Below the pieces are notes generated by a model that was not told the origin of the DNA, did no database searches, and worked only from the letters and a program-made list of their open reading frames with translations. From Desulfomicrobium sp. ZS1 (GTDB lineage Bacteria > Desulfobacterota > Desulfovibrionia > Desulfovibrionales > Desulfomicrobiaceae): a DNA stretch of 64,000 nt. Every line of letters begins with the position of its first letter. Positions within the stretch are counted from its first letter, which is position 1. The DNA lies in NCBI RefSeq assembly GCF_024204645.1, contig NZ_CP100351.1, positions 1,302,001-1,366,000 on the forward strand, given 5' to 3'. The position numbers and the translations under genes were made by a program. Shown piece by piece: positions 11,265 through 19,988 of this stretch.

Positions 11265-12209
11265 ATGAGCGCGCTTGAAGACAAAAAGAAGAAAGGTCTG
11301 GTGTTCAACATCCAGAAATATTCGGTCCATGACGGCCCAGGGATTCGGACCATCGTGTTTTTGAAGGGCTGTCCCTTGTCCTGCCGGTGGTGCAGCAATC
11401 CCGAGTCGCAGCGCCGCGAACCGGAGCTGGCTTTCAACGCCGGCCGTTGCCTGACCTTCGCCAAGTGCACGCGCTGCTTGCAAGCCTGCCTGCGCGGGGC
11501 GGTCCTCCGCGAGGCCGACGATTCCCTGCGCATCGACAGGTCGCTGTGCACCGGGTGTCCCATGAATTGCGCCGAGGCGTGCCCGTCCCAGGGCCTGATC
11601 GTTTACGGCCAGGAACGTAGCGTCGATGACGTGCTGAAGGTTGTCGAGCAGGACGCGGCCTTTTACACCCGGTCCAGCGGCGGTCTGACCCTCTCCGGCG
11701 GCGAGCCGCTTCTGCAAGACGAATTCGCGCTGGCTCTCTTGCGAGACGCCCGGCGGCGCAGGATCAAGACGGCGGTGGAGACCTGCGGCATGGTGCCGTG
11801 GAAAACGCTGGAGGCAGCCGCGCCGTATCTCAATTATGTTCTGTACGACATCAAACACATGGATAGCGGCGTGCACAAGGAGCAGACCGGGTGTTCCAAC
11901 GCGACCATTCTGGATAATTTCCAAAAACTGGCCGCGCTCGATCCGGACAAACCGATTCTGGCCCGCACCCCGATCATCCCCGGCTTCAATGACTCGGAAG
12001 CAGCAATCAACGCCATCGCGGAATTCATAAAACCGTTCCCCAATGTGCGCTACGAGATGCTTCCCTACCATCGGCTCGGGACGCAGAAGTATCATTTTCT
12101 GGACCGGGTGCCGCCTATGAATGACGTAACTCTGGATAAATCCATCATGTCCAGCCTGCGTGACATCGCAAAAAATGTGCTCGGGGACAGGGTTGAGGTT
12201 GTTAAGTAG
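11265..12209 (+). CDS. islB: Isethionate lyase activating enzyme (radical SAM)
   Basis: A 314-residue glycyl-radical-enzyme activase. The radical SAM motif CPLSCRWC (Cys36, Cys40, Cys43) coordinates the [4Fe-4S] cluster that cleaves SAM. An inserted ferredoxin-like region follows with two cysteine sets (CTRCLQAC and CTGCPMNCAEAC), typical of activases of the PflA/CutD/HpdA type. GGLTLSGGEPL is the SAM-binding 'GGE' motif. The enzyme abstracts hydrogen from Gly807 of IslA. The start at 11265 has GAGGAG upstream. It shares a transcription unit with islA across a terminator. Confidence 0.93.
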   Translation: MSALEDKKKKGLVFNIQKYSVHDGPGIRTIVFLKGCPLSCRWCSNPESQRREPELAFNAGRCLTFAKCTRCLQACLRGAVLREADDSLRIDRSLCTGCPMNCAEACPSQGLIVYGQERSVDDVLKVVEQDAAFYTRSSGGLTLSGGEPLLQDEFALALLRDARRRRIKTAVETCGMVPWKTLEAAAPYLNYVLYDIKHMDSGVHKEQTGCSNATILDNFQKLAALDPDKPILARTPIIPGFNDSEAAINAIAEFIKPFPNVRYEMLPYHRLGTQKYHFLDRVPPMNDVTLDKSIMSSLRDIAKNVLGDRVEVVK

Positions 12210-12315
12210 AGCTATTCTATGTTTTTATAGAGATGCATCTACTTCATTCCTCAATAGTGCATCAACTTCATTGTTGCTTTGATGTACTTATAAAATGGCA
12301 TTCACAAGTATTGTA

Positions 12316-12350
12316 CAAAAAAGGCAGCTTGCAAGGTTGCCTTTTTTTTT
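12316..12350 (+). terminator. Intrinsic terminator after islB
   Basis: AAAAAGGCA pairs with TGCCTTTTT and the stem runs into a T-tract. The 106 bases between islB and this hairpin also hold a loose tandem of two 'GCATC-A/T-ACTTCATT' units with no clear role. Confidence 0.8.
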
Positions 12351-12371
12351 AAGTCATGAGATATTTTTTAC

Positions 12372-13760
12372 ATGACAAACCGTTCCATGGATTTTCTTTC
12401 AAAGCACTTTGAATGCATCCTTGATGCGTTGCCCGATGGCGTGTTTGTGTCCGACGTTTCCGGCATAACTCTGCGCGTCAACCGTATGTATGAACAGTTG
12501 ACCGGACTGACCCAGGAACAGGTGCAGGGCAAGCAGGTCCGCACCCTGGTCGAGAACGGCGTCTTCGACAAGGTGCTTAACCCCGAAATCGTGCGCACCG
12601 GCAAGCCCTCCACGCATGTGCAGCAGCTGCAGAACGGGAAGAAGCTGGTCCTGTCCGGATTTCCGGTCTTTGATGAGTCCGGGGCGCTGCGCCTAGTGGT
12701 CACTTTCGTGCGCGACATCACCATGATCACGCGCCTCAATGAGCAGATGGAGGAGCAGCGGCATCTGATCGACCAGTTTCATGAGCAGCTGGCCTACATC
12801 ACCCAGAAAAGCAGCAAGGCCCTGACTCCTATTTACAAAAGTCAGTCGATGCAGGGTGTCGTGAACATGCTGCAAACCATCGCACCGACCGATGCGTCTG
12901 TGCTGTTGCTGGGTGAGACGGGCGTCGGCAAGGACGTCTTCGCGCGGCTCACGCATGGGCACAGCGCCCGCAAGGACAGGATTTTTCTGAAGGTGGACTG
13001 CGGAGGCATCTCCGAAACCCTGACCGAGTCGGAGATGTTCGGCTATATGCCCGGAGCCTTCACCGGGGCGTCGAACAAAGGCAAGGCCGGGTATTTCGAG
13101 CTGGCCGACGGCGGCACGGTTTTTCTGGACGAGATCGGGGAACTGCCCCTGTCCATGCAGACCCGTCTTTTGCGTGTGCTCCAGGACGGGGAGATCATGC
13201 GCGTTGGCGGGAGTCGCACCACCAAGGTCGATGTCCGGATCATTGCGGCCACGAACAAAAATCTTTCCGAATGCGTAGAGATGGGGACCTTTCGTCGGGA
13301 TCTGTATTACAGGCTGAACGTAGCCATGGTCACCATTCCCGCATTGCGCGAACGCCCCGATGACGTGCGCCCTCTGGTGGAGCATTTTCTGCGTTACTAT
13401 TCCGGCAAGTACGGCAAAAGCTTGGCCTTCATGGAGGTCGCCCTCGGCGTCCTGTCACGGTATCAATGGCCCGGTAACGTGCGGGAGCTTCAAAATGTGG
13501 TCCATGGACTGGTTATTACCCATAAGGGTTCGCTCATCTCCCCACGCGACCTTCCGGTCCATATCACCGAAGACAAGACGCATGGCAGGTGCTACGCCGA
13601 CGATATCCTGACCGGCGGGCGCGCGCTCAAAAACATCATGGCCGATATCGAGCGTGATTTTTTGCAGCAGGCTTTGGAAGTGCATGGTTCGGTTCAAAAA
13701 GTCGCCGATCTTTTTCAGGTCGACCGCAGCACGATTTTTCGGAAAATCCAGAGGAAATGA
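12372..13760 (+). CDS. Sigma-54-dependent enhancer-binding activator with PAS domain (isethionate locus)
   Basis: A 462-residue activator with an N-terminal PAS sensor (about residues 10-130), a short coiled coil, an AAA+ domain and a Fis-type HTH. The AAA+ domain has Walker A GETGVGKD at 181-188, the sigma-54 contact loop GAFTGA at 228-233 and Walker B GTVFLDEIGE. The HTH is at about 425-462 (VQKVADLFQVDRSTIFRK). There is no receiver domain, so the PAS probably senses a small molecule directly. It is the best candidate for binding the GTTGCAAATTTGCAAC sites and firing the two sigma-54 promoters of the islAB/dctPQM locus. The ligand is unknown. Confidence 0.9.
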   Translation: MTNRSMDFLSKHFECILDALPDGVFVSDVSGITLRVNRMYEQLTGLTQEQVQGKQVRTLVENGVFDKVLNPEIVRTGKPSTHVQQLQNGKKLVLSGFPVFDESGALRLVVTFVRDITMITRLNEQMEEQRHLIDQFHEQLAYITQKSSKALTPIYKSQSMQGVVNMLQTIAPTDASVLLLGETGVGKDVFARLTHGHSARKDRIFLKVDCGGISETLTESEMFGYMPGAFTGASNKGKAGYFELADGGTVFLDEIGELPLSMQTRLLRVLQDGEIMRVGGSRTTKVDVRIIAATNKNLSECVEMGTFRRDLYYRLNVAMVTIPALRERPDDVRPLVEHFLRYYSGKYGKSLAFMEVALGVLSRYQWPGNVRELQNVVHGLVITHKGSLISPRDLPVHITEDKTHGRCYADDILTGGRALKNIMADIERDFLQQALEVHGSVQKVADLFQVDRSTIFRKIQRK

Positions 13761-13895
13761 TTCCGGGGCTTGGCCAGAATCACGCGCATGCGTTTTTTGT
13801 TGATTATGACTCTTTCTGTAGGTGTCGGCACCGCCAACAAATTTAATCATCCACTATTTGATAACAACCATCATGCGCGTGGGTTCAATACGAAT

Positions 13896-14756
13896 TCACC
13901 GGGCCTGGGACGAAACAGGATAATCATCCGGACGGAGCCCCTCGGCCAGGAGTTGGTTGATTTCCTCGACCACTGGTCCCAGCCCTCTGATGTCGTCGAT
14001 GACGAAGTGAGCGCCGACAGCCTCCATGCGCTTGCGTATGGAGCACACGCGGTTGGCAAGCTCTGCTGCGTCCATGCCCTGAACGTCTTCATGCGACAGC
14101 CCCATCTCGTTGCCTGAGGTCGTCACGGCCACGGTCCACATGCCCGCGTTGAGCCCTTCCAGTACGTCGAGGGGCGTGTCCCCGACTTTGACCATTGCCG
14201 ACATGGGGTAGGTTCCCAGTTCCATGGCATTGCGGAAGCACATCCAAGGGTGTGGGCGGCCGGCGGGCACATCCGAAGCGCAGATCACACTGTCCAGCCA
14301 GAAGCCGTGTCTGGCGGCCTCGTCGCGCATGAGTTTCGCTCCGAGGCTGTTGTAGCCGGTGGTCGATCCGATGCGCATGCCCATGCCTCTCAGGCCGGAC
14401 ACGGTCGGCAGCAGTCCTGGAACGAGTTCCGAGTGCTTGTGAAGGGTTCTCATTCTGATTTCTTCAAAATCACTGAGCATTTCCAGGAAATCGACATCAC
14501 CAGGTTCCTTGCCGTAAATCGCAGTCCACAGCTTTCGGATGCGCGGCATGGCGCTGATGGCCCGGAGGTGATCCATCTTGTCCATGCCCATGTGGGCACG
14601 GACCTCTGCCACCGTGGGCTCGATGAACCGGGCACGGTAGACCTCCTGAAATGCCATGACCGGCCCGAAACAGCCATAATCAACAACCGTGCCTGCCCAG
14701 TCCAGTACCACGGCTTTGAGCTGGCCAGAATAAAAGGCGTCTTTGCGTGCGTTCAT
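13896..14756 (-). CDS. phnX: Phosphonoacetaldehyde hydrolase (phosphonatase)
   Basis: A 286-residue HAD-superfamily protein with the full PhnX signature. LDWAGTVVDYG carries the nucleophile Asp19. GMDKMDH carries the cap-domain Schiff-base lysine Lys60. GSTTGYN, DVPAGRPHPWMCFRNAMELG and VKVGDTPLDVLEGLNAGMW follow. The known reaction is phosphonoacetaldehyde + H2O to acetaldehyde + phosphate. It is the last gene of the xsc-sauSCD-tctABC operon, and no aminoethylphosphonate transaminase (PhnW) is present. The start at 14756 has GGAGAAG upstream; an earlier ATG at 14786 lacks one. Phosphonoacetaldehyde made from phosphonoacetyl-CoA is a possible substrate (inference). Confidence 0.88.
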   Translation of the reverse strand: MNARKDAFYSGQLKAVVLDWAGTVVDYGCFGPVMAFQEVYRARFIEPTVAEVRAHMGMDKMDHLRAISAMPRIRKLWTAIYGKEPGDVDFLEMLSDFEEIRMRTLHKHSELVPGLLPTVSGLRGMGMRIGSTTGYNSLGAKLMRDEAARHGFWLDSVICASDVPAGRPHPWMCFRNAMELGTYPMSAMVKVGDTPLDVLEGLNAGMWTVAVTTSGNEMGLSHEDVQGMDAAELANRVCSIRKRMEAVGAHFVIDDIRGLGPVVEEINQLLAEGLRPDDYPVSSQAR

Positions 14757-14796
14757 GAGGCTTCTCCACAAAGTCGAGTCCGGCATGTTGTTGAAG

Positions 14797-14850
14797 CCGG
14801 GGATGCGACGACGGACAGTGGCAAGGGGAATTCCGCCGACGCATCCCCGG
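14797..14850 (-). other. Intercistronic hairpin between tctC and phnX
   Basis: CCGGGGATGCG and CGCATCCCCGG form an 11-bp stem with a long loop. It lies 3' of the binding-protein gene, the third such stem seen after a transporter gene in this window. Confidence 0.6.
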
Positions 14851-14863
14851 GAGGAGGTTTATG

Positions 14864-15829
14864 TTATTTCTTGATGTCCTTGAGCAGCGTTTCGAGATTC
14901 TTCTTCACCTTGGCGAACAGTTCCCCCGTCTGCTGGCGGTCGAGGACAAACATGGGGCTGCCGCTCTGTCCCATCAGCTCCTTGACCTTCTTGTTGTTGA
15001 ACATTTCCAGGAATGCCTTTTCGCACTTGGCGATGACGGCCGGGTCGGCGCCCTTGGGCAGGAAGATGCCGCGATAGTTCACGCTGGAGTTGTCCACGTC
15101 AACGCCCTGCTCCATGAACGTAGGCACGTCCTCGATGAAGGGGTGGCGCTGCAGGTCGGCGATGGCCAGGATGTTCACGGTCTCGCGGTTGCGGTAGGCG
15201 TCGGCCAAGTTGTTGAACCCGGCCATGACCTTGCCGCCCATGACGCTCTGCATGGCCGGTGTGCCACCCTGTTCGGGGACGTAGGTCAGCTTGATATTGG
15301 CGGCCTTGGCCAGCTGCAGCATGGCGATGTGGTGTCCGACATAGAGGCCGGCGCCGTTGACCGTGACCTTGCCGGGGTTGGCTTTAGCGTAGTCGACTAG
15401 GTCCTTCAGGGTGTTGAAGGGGCTGTCCTTGGGAACGATGAGCACGGCTGGGTCCGCGCCCCAGGTGGCGACGGGCTCGAAACTGTCCAAGGAGAACTTG
15501 GATTCCTTGTATACCAGGCTCTGGGCGATGAAGTGCGGGGCGTTGTAGGTGCTCAGCCAGTACCCGTCGTTGGCCGCCTTCTCTGCGAACCAGTTCCAGC
15601 CGACCCTGCCGCCGGCACCGGGCTTGTTGATGATCACGATGGGTTGGCCGAAGAATTTTTCATCCGATGACATGGTCGTCACGATGCGGGCCTGGAAGTC
15701 CGTGGCACCTCCGGGGGGATAGGTTACGACCATGGACAGGGGCTTGTCTGGGTAGGCGGCCCAGGCGGCGCCGGACATGCCGCAGAGCAGCAGAGCGAGA
15801 AGGCAGAAGGGGATAAGCAGCTTTTTCAT
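14864..15829 (-). CDS. tctC: Tripartite tricarboxylate transporter binding protein (TctC/Bug family)
   Basis: A 321-residue Bug-type periplasmic binding protein: signal peptide MKKLLIPFCLLALLLCGMSG ending near AWAAYP, then KPLSMVVTYPPGGATD (the family P-x-GG-xxD loop) and VINKPGAGGRVGW, which lines the carboxylate pocket. It delivers a small organic acid to the TctA/TctB membrane subunits. The gene follows tctB by 23 bases. The operon's CoA ligase and sulfoacetaldehyde enzymes suggest sulfoacetate (possibly phosphonoacetate) as ligand instead of citrate. Confidence 0.9.
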   Translation of the reverse strand: MKKLLIPFCLLALLLCGMSGAAWAAYPDKPLSMVVTYPPGGATDFQARIVTTMSSDEKFFGQPIVIINKPGAGGRVGWNWFAEKAANDGYWLSTYNAPHFIAQSLVYKESKFSLDSFEPVATWGADPAVLIVPKDSPFNTLKDLVDYAKANPGKVTVNGAGLYVGHHIAMLQLAKAANIKLTYVPEQGGTPAMQSVMGGKVMAGFNNLADAYRNRETVNILAIADLQRHPFIEDVPTFMEQGVDVDNSSVNYRGIFLPKGADPAVIAKCEKAFLEMFNNKKVKELMGQSGSPMFVLDRQQTGELFAKVKKNLETLLKDIKK

Positions 15830-15852
15830 AATTCCTCCGGATAACAGGTTGG

Positions 15853-16350
15853 TTAGAGAGCTATGCCACTCGGAATCACCACTCCGAGCATGACGCTGAA
15901 GAGAACGTAGACCACGGCCATGAAGATCAGGGCGTTGAAGGCCTTGCGCCCGACCCGGGCCGGGGTCGGCTTTGCGGGATCGAGAACGAGCAGGGCCAGA
16001 AGGAAGAACAGGAATCCGGACAGGTAGAACCCCAAAGCCTCCATGGTGAATACATAGAGGGTCATGAGCCCCAGAGCCATGCCCACGCGCCGCACCGGGA
16101 AGGGCACCGGCCCGTTCTTGAAGGGCAGGGACCAGCGCAGGAAGGTGGGCCAGGAGATGGGCCTGATTTTGTTCAGATAGAGCCAGAGCTGCAGGGCGTT
16201 GATGGACGCCAGGATGAGCATCCCGTAGCAGATGTACTTGGGGAAGAACTTTGCGTCGTCCACGGAGATATCGTCCAGCATCCAGAGGGCCACGACCGGT
16301 ATCGCGAACATGAAGCTGGTTTCGAGAAGTCGCTTGCGTGCATTTATCAT
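15853..16350 (-). CDS. tctB: TTT transporter small membrane subunit (TctB family)
   Basis: A 165-residue protein with four predicted transmembrane segments (for example ICYGMLILASINALQLWLYL and LNALIFMAVVYVLFSVMLGV-like helices), the size and layout of TctB. It sits between tctA (12-base gap) and tctC. TctB sequences are poorly conserved, so the call relies on topology and gene order. Confidence 0.83.
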   Translation of the reverse strand: MINARKRLLETSFMFAIPVVALWMLDDISVDDAKFFPKYICYGMLILASINALQLWLYLNKIRPISWPTFLRWSLPFKNGPVPFPVRRVGMALGLMTLYVFTMEALGFYLSGFLFFLLALLVLDPAKPTPARVGRKAFNALIFMAVVYVLFSVMLGVVIPSGIAL

Positions 16351-16362
16351 GAGGGTGTCTCC

Positions 16363-17907
16363 TTATGCCTGGGACAGCGAGGCTGCAGTGTCGGGCGACG
16401 TTTGGGCGCGTCTGGCCACATTATTTCGGGACATCTTCCATTCGCTATAGACGCTCCACCCGATGGAGACGGCGCAGAGGGCGATGACGATCATGTTCAC
16501 GCCGCCCGTCAGGAAGTAGCTGGCCAGACCGTCGTCGGTCTGGGCAATGATCTTGCCCCGGCTGAAGTTGTCCTCGGCCAGGGGGCCCAGGATGAGTCCG
16601 AGCACGACGGGGGCCGGGGAAAAGGAGTTGCGGCTGCTCAGGTACATACAAAGGCCCAGACAGAACATGATGATGACGTCGTCCATGCTGTTCTGCACGC
16701 TGTAGGACCCGTACACGCAGAGGATGGTCACCGCCGCGACCATGAAGATGTTGGGGATGTTCATGACGATATGCGAGTAGCGGGAGATCATGATCCCGAA
16801 GATCGCCATGGCGAATTGGGCCACGACCATGCTGGCGATGAAGGTGTAGGCCACGTCGGCGTGCTTGGTGAACAGTTCTGGACCGGGGAAGAGGCCGTGG
16901 ATGAGCAGGCCGCCCAGCAGTACTGCGGCGGTGGGGCTGCCCGGAATACCCATGGTCAGAAGCGGGATCAGGGCCGGACCGACTGTGGCGTTGTTGGAGG
17001 ATTCCACGGAGATGACCCCCTCGGGCGTGCCCGTGCCATAGAGTTCCGGGGTACGGGACATCTTCTTGGACTGGTCGTAGGCAATGAGGCCCGCGACTTG
17101 GCCGCCCGCTCCGGGGATGGCGCCGATGAAGGACCCGATCAAGGAACCCATGATCCATTGCCGGGGATGGCGGATGATATCGCTTAGCGCCTCCCTCAGC
17201 ACACCCTTTTGGGCCTTGAAGGATTGCTTTTCCAGGGCCTGCCCAATGGTTTCCACCAGGGTGAATATCTGAGGTATGGCAAAGAGGCCGATGAGCGCCG
17301 GAATGATGGAGATGCCACCGGTCAGCATGTCCGAGAAGACGAAACGTTCCGCCCCGTAGACTGGGTTTTCGCCGATGCAACTCAGGAGCAGACCGAAAGA
17401 ACCGGCATAGAGACCTTTGACCACAGTGCCCGAGGACAGGCCGGCGATGACGGTGACGCCGAAGATGGCCAGCCAGAACAGCTCGGCTGGGCCAAACTCC
17501 ATGGCCATGCGGGCGATGGGAGGAGTGAAGAGGATGAGTACAGCCACGCCGAAGAGACCACCCACGCCCGAGCTTAGGAAGGAGAGGTAGAGGGCCTTTT
17601 CGGCCTTTCCCTTTCTGGCCATGGGGTGTCCGTCGAACATGGTGGCTATGTTTGCGGGCGCGCCCGGGATGTTGATGAGAATGGCCGTGATGGATCCGCC
17701 GGCCACGGCTGCCGTGTACACCGCGCCAAGGAGGATGAGTCCTTCGGCCGGGTCCATGTGGAAAGTAAAAGGCACCAGGAGCGCCACCGCCATGGTCGGG
17801 CTTAGCCCCGGCGCAGCCCCTAGGAGGATGCCGCCGACGGCGCCGCCGATCATGAGCGCGATCTTGAGCGGCGTGAAACATGCGAAGAAATAGGTGATGA
17901 AATCCAT
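16363..17907 (-). CDS. tctA: TTT transporter large membrane subunit (TctA family)
   Basis: A 514-residue integral membrane protein with the conserved TctA segments GAAPGLSPTMAVALLVPFTF, AGGSITAILINIPGAPANIA, GAIPGAGGQVAGLIAYDQSK and LTMGIPGSPTAAVLLGGL. These glycine/proline-rich loops recur in the two halves of the protein. The start at 17907 (MDFITYFFACFTPLK) has GGAGG upstream and matches the usual length; the longer open frame adds an unlikely leader. It is co-transcribed with tctB, tctC and the sauCDS-xsc genes. Confidence 0.92.
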   Translation of the reverse strand: MDFITYFFACFTPLKIALMIGGAVGGILLGAAPGLSPTMAVALLVPFTFHMDPAEGLILLGAVYTAAVAGGSITAILINIPGAPANIATMFDGHPMARKGKAEKALYLSFLSSGVGGLFGVAVLILFTPPIARMAMEFGPAELFWLAIFGVTVIAGLSSGTVVKGLYAGSFGLLLSCIGENPVYGAERFVFSDMLTGGISIIPALIGLFAIPQIFTLVETIGQALEKQSFKAQKGVLREALSDIIRHPRQWIMGSLIGSFIGAIPGAGGQVAGLIAYDQSKKMSRTPELYGTGTPEGVISVESSNNATVGPALIPLLTMGIPGSPTAAVLLGGLLIHGLFPGPELFTKHADVAYTFIASMVVAQFAMAIFGIMISRYSHIVMNIPNIFMVAAVTILCVYGSYSVQNSMDDVIIMFCLGLCMYLSSRNSFSPAPVVLGLILGPLAEDNFSRGKIIAQTDDGLASYFLTGGVNMIVIALCAVSIGWSVYSEWKMSRNNVARRAQTSPDTAASLSQA

Positions 17908-17949
17908 ATGGATGCCTCCAGACGGATTGCCTTGGCCGGCAATCCGCTT

Positions 17950-17972
17950 GGGTGGGGCTCCTGGCCCCACCC
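17950..17972 (-). other. Intercistronic hairpin between sauD and tctA
   Basis: GGGTGGGGC pairs with GCCCCACCC with a short loop, in the 76-base gap between the metabolic and transporter halves of the operon. Confidence 0.6.
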
Positions 17973-17983
17973 GGTTGTCGGTA

Positions 17984-18865
17984 CTAGGTCATGAGTTCTC
18001 GCAGCAACGGTCCGACCAGGCTCGGTTTTTTGGCGACCAGGCCTCCGGCCATGGTCAGCGCGTCCACCTTGGCCTCCACTGTGCCCTTGCTGCCGGTGAC
18101 AATGGCGCCCGCATGGCCCATGCGCTTGCCCTTGGGAGCGGTACGACCGCCAATGAACGCGACCAGCGGCTTGGAAAAGACTCCGCTCTCCATGGCTTCC
18201 GCCACTTCCTCTTCCATGGTTCCCCCAAGCTCGCCGATGATGACCACGCCGTCCGTGTCCGGGTCAGCCTGGTACAGGGGGAGGATTTCGGCGAAGCGCG
18301 TCAGAGGCACGGCGTCGCCGCCGACGCCCATGAGCGTGGAGACCCCGAACCCTGCCTTGACCACCTCGGCCGTGACCTCGTTGGTCAGCGAGCCGCTGCG
18401 CGTCATGACGCCGATGCGGCCCGGCTTGTAGACCCGCTCGATCCAGTAGGGCAGGACGCCCATCATGGCCTTGCCGGGGGAAATTACGCCCGACGTGTTG
18501 CCGCCGACGACCATGGCCCCGCAGGACAGGGCTGCGCTGCGGATCTGCAGCAGCTCGTGCAGAGGGATGCCGTCGGCGATGGTCACGATCTTGCGGATGC
18601 CCGCGTCCAGGGCCTCGAAAATCGCATCCTTGGTGAACGCCGGAGGTACGAAGAGCATGGCCGTGTCGGCTTCATGATCACGCATTCCACGGCGGATGGT
18701 GTGGTAGATCGGAATCCCCTCGACCTGCTGCCCTTCTTTGCCAGGGGTGACGCCGAAGACCAAGTTGGTCCCCATGTCTTGCATATGCTTGGTCCAATAG
18801 CTGCCCTCCTTGCCGGTGGCGCCCTGAACCAGGACTTTGTTCGTGCTGTCGATAAAGATGCTCAT
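17984..18865 (-). CDS. sauD: ADP-forming acyl-CoA ligase alpha subunit (SucD-like; probable sulfoacetate-CoA ligase)
   Basis: A 293-residue homologue of succinyl-CoA synthetase alpha. It has a Rossmann CoA-binding N-domain (VLVQGATGKEGSYWTKHM) and the phosphohistidine loop MGHAGAIVTG near the C-terminus. It overlaps sauC by four bases (ATGA), in the beta-alpha order usual for sucCD. With sauC it would join an acid to CoA using ATP. In this operon (next to an acylating aldehyde dehydrogenase and Xsc) sulfoacetate is the best substrate guess. The symbol follows the SauCD naming I recall from Bilophila; succinate or malate as substrate cannot be excluded from sequence. Confidence 0.8.
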   Translation of the reverse strand: MSIFIDSTNKVLVQGATGKEGSYWTKHMQDMGTNLVFGVTPGKEGQQVEGIPIYHTIRRGMRDHEADTAMLFVPPAFTKDAIFEALDAGIRKIVTIADGIPLHELLQIRSAALSCGAMVVGGNTSGVISPGKAMMGVLPYWIERVYKPGRIGVMTRSGSLTNEVTAEVVKAGFGVSTLMGVGGDAVPLTRFAEILPLYQADPDTDGVVIIGELGGTMEEEVAEAMESGVFSKPLVAFIGGRTAPKGKRMGHAGAIVTGSKGTVEAKVDALTMAGGLVAKKPSLVGPLLRELMT

Positions 18866-19986
18866 GACGCCCTCCCTGCGGCGATATCCACGGCCCGTTG
18901 GACTGCCTCCTCGGTTTCGGACAGGGGAGTCAGCCCCAGGCTCCTGATGATTTCAAACGCTTCCTCCTCGTTCGTCCCGCGGATGCAGGTCACAATGGGA
19001 ATGGAGGGCTTGAATCTGGCCACGGCATCGGCCAGCCCCTTGGCGATGACGTCGGCCCTGGCCACCGTGCCGAAGGTCACGATGAGAATGACCTTGGCTC
19101 GGGTGTTCTTGAGGCAAAGCTCCATCGCGTCCACGGCCCGGGTGTAGTTGGGGCCGCCGAACTCCAGATAGTTGGCCACGGTGCCACCCGCGTAGTTGAT
19201 GAGGTCGAAAACGGTGGTGGTCAGGCCCGCGCCCGCGCACATCAGGCTGATATCTCCGTCGAACTGCAGATACGGGATGCCGGCCAGGGCGGCCTGGTAT
19301 TCCACCTCGTGCTCGTAATGATCCCTGGTGACTTCATAGCCCGGTTGCCTGGACATGGAGTTGTCGTCGATGATCAGTTTGCCGTCACCGGCCAGGAAGA
19401 GATCTCCGTCCGTCAAAAAGAGCGGGTTGATCTCGATGAGCTCCGCATCGAACTTGCGGAACGCCTGGTACAGGGAGGAGAGGATCTTGTTGAAGGCCTT
19501 GGCCCGATCTCCGACAAGGCCAAGCCCGAAGGCTGTGTTGCGGAGGTGGAAGCCTGACAGGCCCTGGTCGAGATCGACCATCTGGGTGACGATCTTTTCC
19601 GGGGCGGTGGTCGCCAGCAGTTCTATGTCCACGCCGCCTTCGGCGCAGGCCAGAATGACCGCTTTGGACTTGGTCGCATCCACGGTGATGGCCAGATAGA
19701 GTTCGTCCTTGAAATCGACGGCGTCCTCGACGAGCACTCTGCGCACGCCCTTTTCTTCAAAAAGGAACCGGGCGTATTCCTTGGCTTCGTCATTGGTCTT
19801 GACCAGCTTCACAAGTCCGGCTTTGCCGCGACCACCCTGGAGCACCTGAGCCTTGATGACGCACGGGAGACATATGTCCTGCAGAGCACTCGAAACTTCT
19901 TCCGGGCTCTCCACGAGCACGCCATTGGGCACGGGGATGCTGCACTGCCTGAAGGCATCCTTGGCCTGGAATTCAAATAGTTTCAT
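18862..19986 (-). CDS. sauC: ADP-forming acyl-CoA ligase beta subunit (SucC-like; probable sulfoacetate-CoA ligase)
   Basis: A 374-residue ATP-grasp protein of the SucC family: MKLFEFQAKDAFRQCSIPVP, the nucleotide-binding QVLQGGRGKAGLVKLV, ELIEINPLFLT, and the C-terminal alpha/beta domain with GAGLTTTVFDLINYAGG and LEFGG. The start at 19986 follows AGGAGG, which lies two bases past the sauS stop codon; the longer open frame upstream is inside sauS and is not used. With sauD it activates the imported acid to its CoA thioester while hydrolysing ATP to ADP. Confidence 0.82.
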   Translation of the reverse strand: MKLFEFQAKDAFRQCSIPVPNGVLVESPEEVSSALQDICLPCVIKAQVLQGGRGKAGLVKLVKTNDEAKEYARFLFEEKGVRRVLVEDAVDFKDELYLAITVDATKSKAVILACAEGGVDIELLATTAPEKIVTQMVDLDQGLSGFHLRNTAFGLGLVGDRAKAFNKILSSLYQAFRKFDAELIEINPLFLTDGDLFLAGDGKLIIDDNSMSRQPGYEVTRDHYEHEVEYQAALAGIPYLQFDGDISLMCAGAGLTTTVFDLINYAGGTVANYLEFGGPNYTRAVDAMELCLKNTRAKVILIVTFGTVARADVIAKGLADAVARFKPSIPIVTCIRGTNEEEAFEIIRSLGLTPLSETEEAVQRAVDIAAGRAS

Positions 19987-19988
19987 GG

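Noticed and set aside
16445-17881. 478-residue minus-strand frame inside tctA
   Set aside because: It is in another frame of tctA with Pro/Arg/His-rich low-complexity sequence and no start signal.
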